NCBI GenBank assembly: GCA_003993805.1
Contig: RSEF01000003.1
Location: 81,422,033 to 81,486,032 of the forward strand
Length of the DNA: 64,000 bases
Direction: 5' to 3'
Source of the DNA: Himantopus leucocephalus
Lineage: Eukaryota; Chordata; Aves; Charadriiformes; Recurvirostridae
Position numbers and translations under genes: made by a program
Notes under the pieces: generated by a model
The model's database searches: none
Told to the model about the DNA's origin: nothing
What the model saw: only the letters and a program-made list of their open reading frames with translations
In this document: one piece after another, positions 63,832 to 64,000 of the stretch
How the letters are laid out: the number at the start of each line of letters is the position of its first letter
How positions within the stretch are numbered: position 1 is the stretch's first letter

Positions 63832-64000
63832 GTACTGATGGCTGTAACATGGGGGTGTGCGCATGAGCGGCTGTGTGCATCCCCTTTGTGCTTTACGGGG
63901 ATCAGTTTCACAAAGCTGAAAACAATTATGAATCAAATCATCTGGGACTAAAAATTTAATCGGAAAAATGTGAATGGTAATTAAAAGCTGTTTACTTCAA

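Larger units (their letters stand above)
61711..64000. other. Sequence without a supported gene
   Basis: Short ORFs only (up to 95 codons, at 63,579-63,866, created largely by the CA repeat). Simple repeats are listed separately. Confidence 0.5.

Noticed and set aside
63579..63936. ORFs rich in His-Thr or Cys-Val
   Set aside because: Produced by translation of the CA microsatellite.

Overview
The window looks like gene-free nuclear DNA from a bird. Six CR1 LINE fragments carry the avian-type 3' end: a GGTTGGAAGGGACC-like block next to degenerate ATTCTATG octamers. There are no mammalian L1, Alu or B1 elements. The background is AT-rich and CpG-poor, with interspersed dinucleotide and tetranucleotide repeats. 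I found no open reading frame that I can support as a host gene, and no rRNA, tRNA, CRISPR array, operon or bacterial-type signal. This fits a gene desert or a long intron on a macrochromosome. It is a draft assembly: two gaps of exactly 100 N lie inside CR1 copies, and single N bases end a poly-C and a poly-T run.

Layout. 1-11,240: one CR1 3' end (about 1,050-1,245), otherwise AT-rich sequence. 11,247-12,030: the largest CR1 copy, minus strand, with a decayed reverse-transcriptase segment interrupted by a gap. 12,036-13,030: GC-richer segment that I cannot identify. 13,030-22,490: AT-rich sequence, a weak old-repeat signal near 18,780 and an ORF-rich block at 20,540-21,190. About 22,497-23,640: minus-strand remnant of a Ty3/gypsy-type reverse transcriptase and RNase H with many frame changes, the most unusual item here. 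24,740-25,450: CpG-retaining segment. 27,698-27,985: small CpG-rich island. 28,200-28,265: three 22-bp tandem units. 28,270-48,440: mostly featureless, with simple repeats and a possible old SINE near 42,960. 48,444-48,690: CR1 with the second gap. 51,277-51,348: tail of an older turtle-like CR1 lineage. 52,508-52,937: plus-strand CR1. 58,576-58,945: a 64-bp foldback and a MIR-like fragment. 59,906-60,280 and 61,404-61,710: two more CR1 copies. The end holds GATA/GGTA and CA repeats.

Nothing here works together as a pathway. What can be read is repeat history in layers: MIR-like and palindromic relics shared by amniotes, a turtle-like CR1 tail, a heavily decayed gypsy pol, then younger avian CR1 insertions. 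No exciting new gene system is evident. The best leads are the gypsy relic, the CpG-rich island, and the CR1 gaps whose true size can be predicted from complete copies in the same window.
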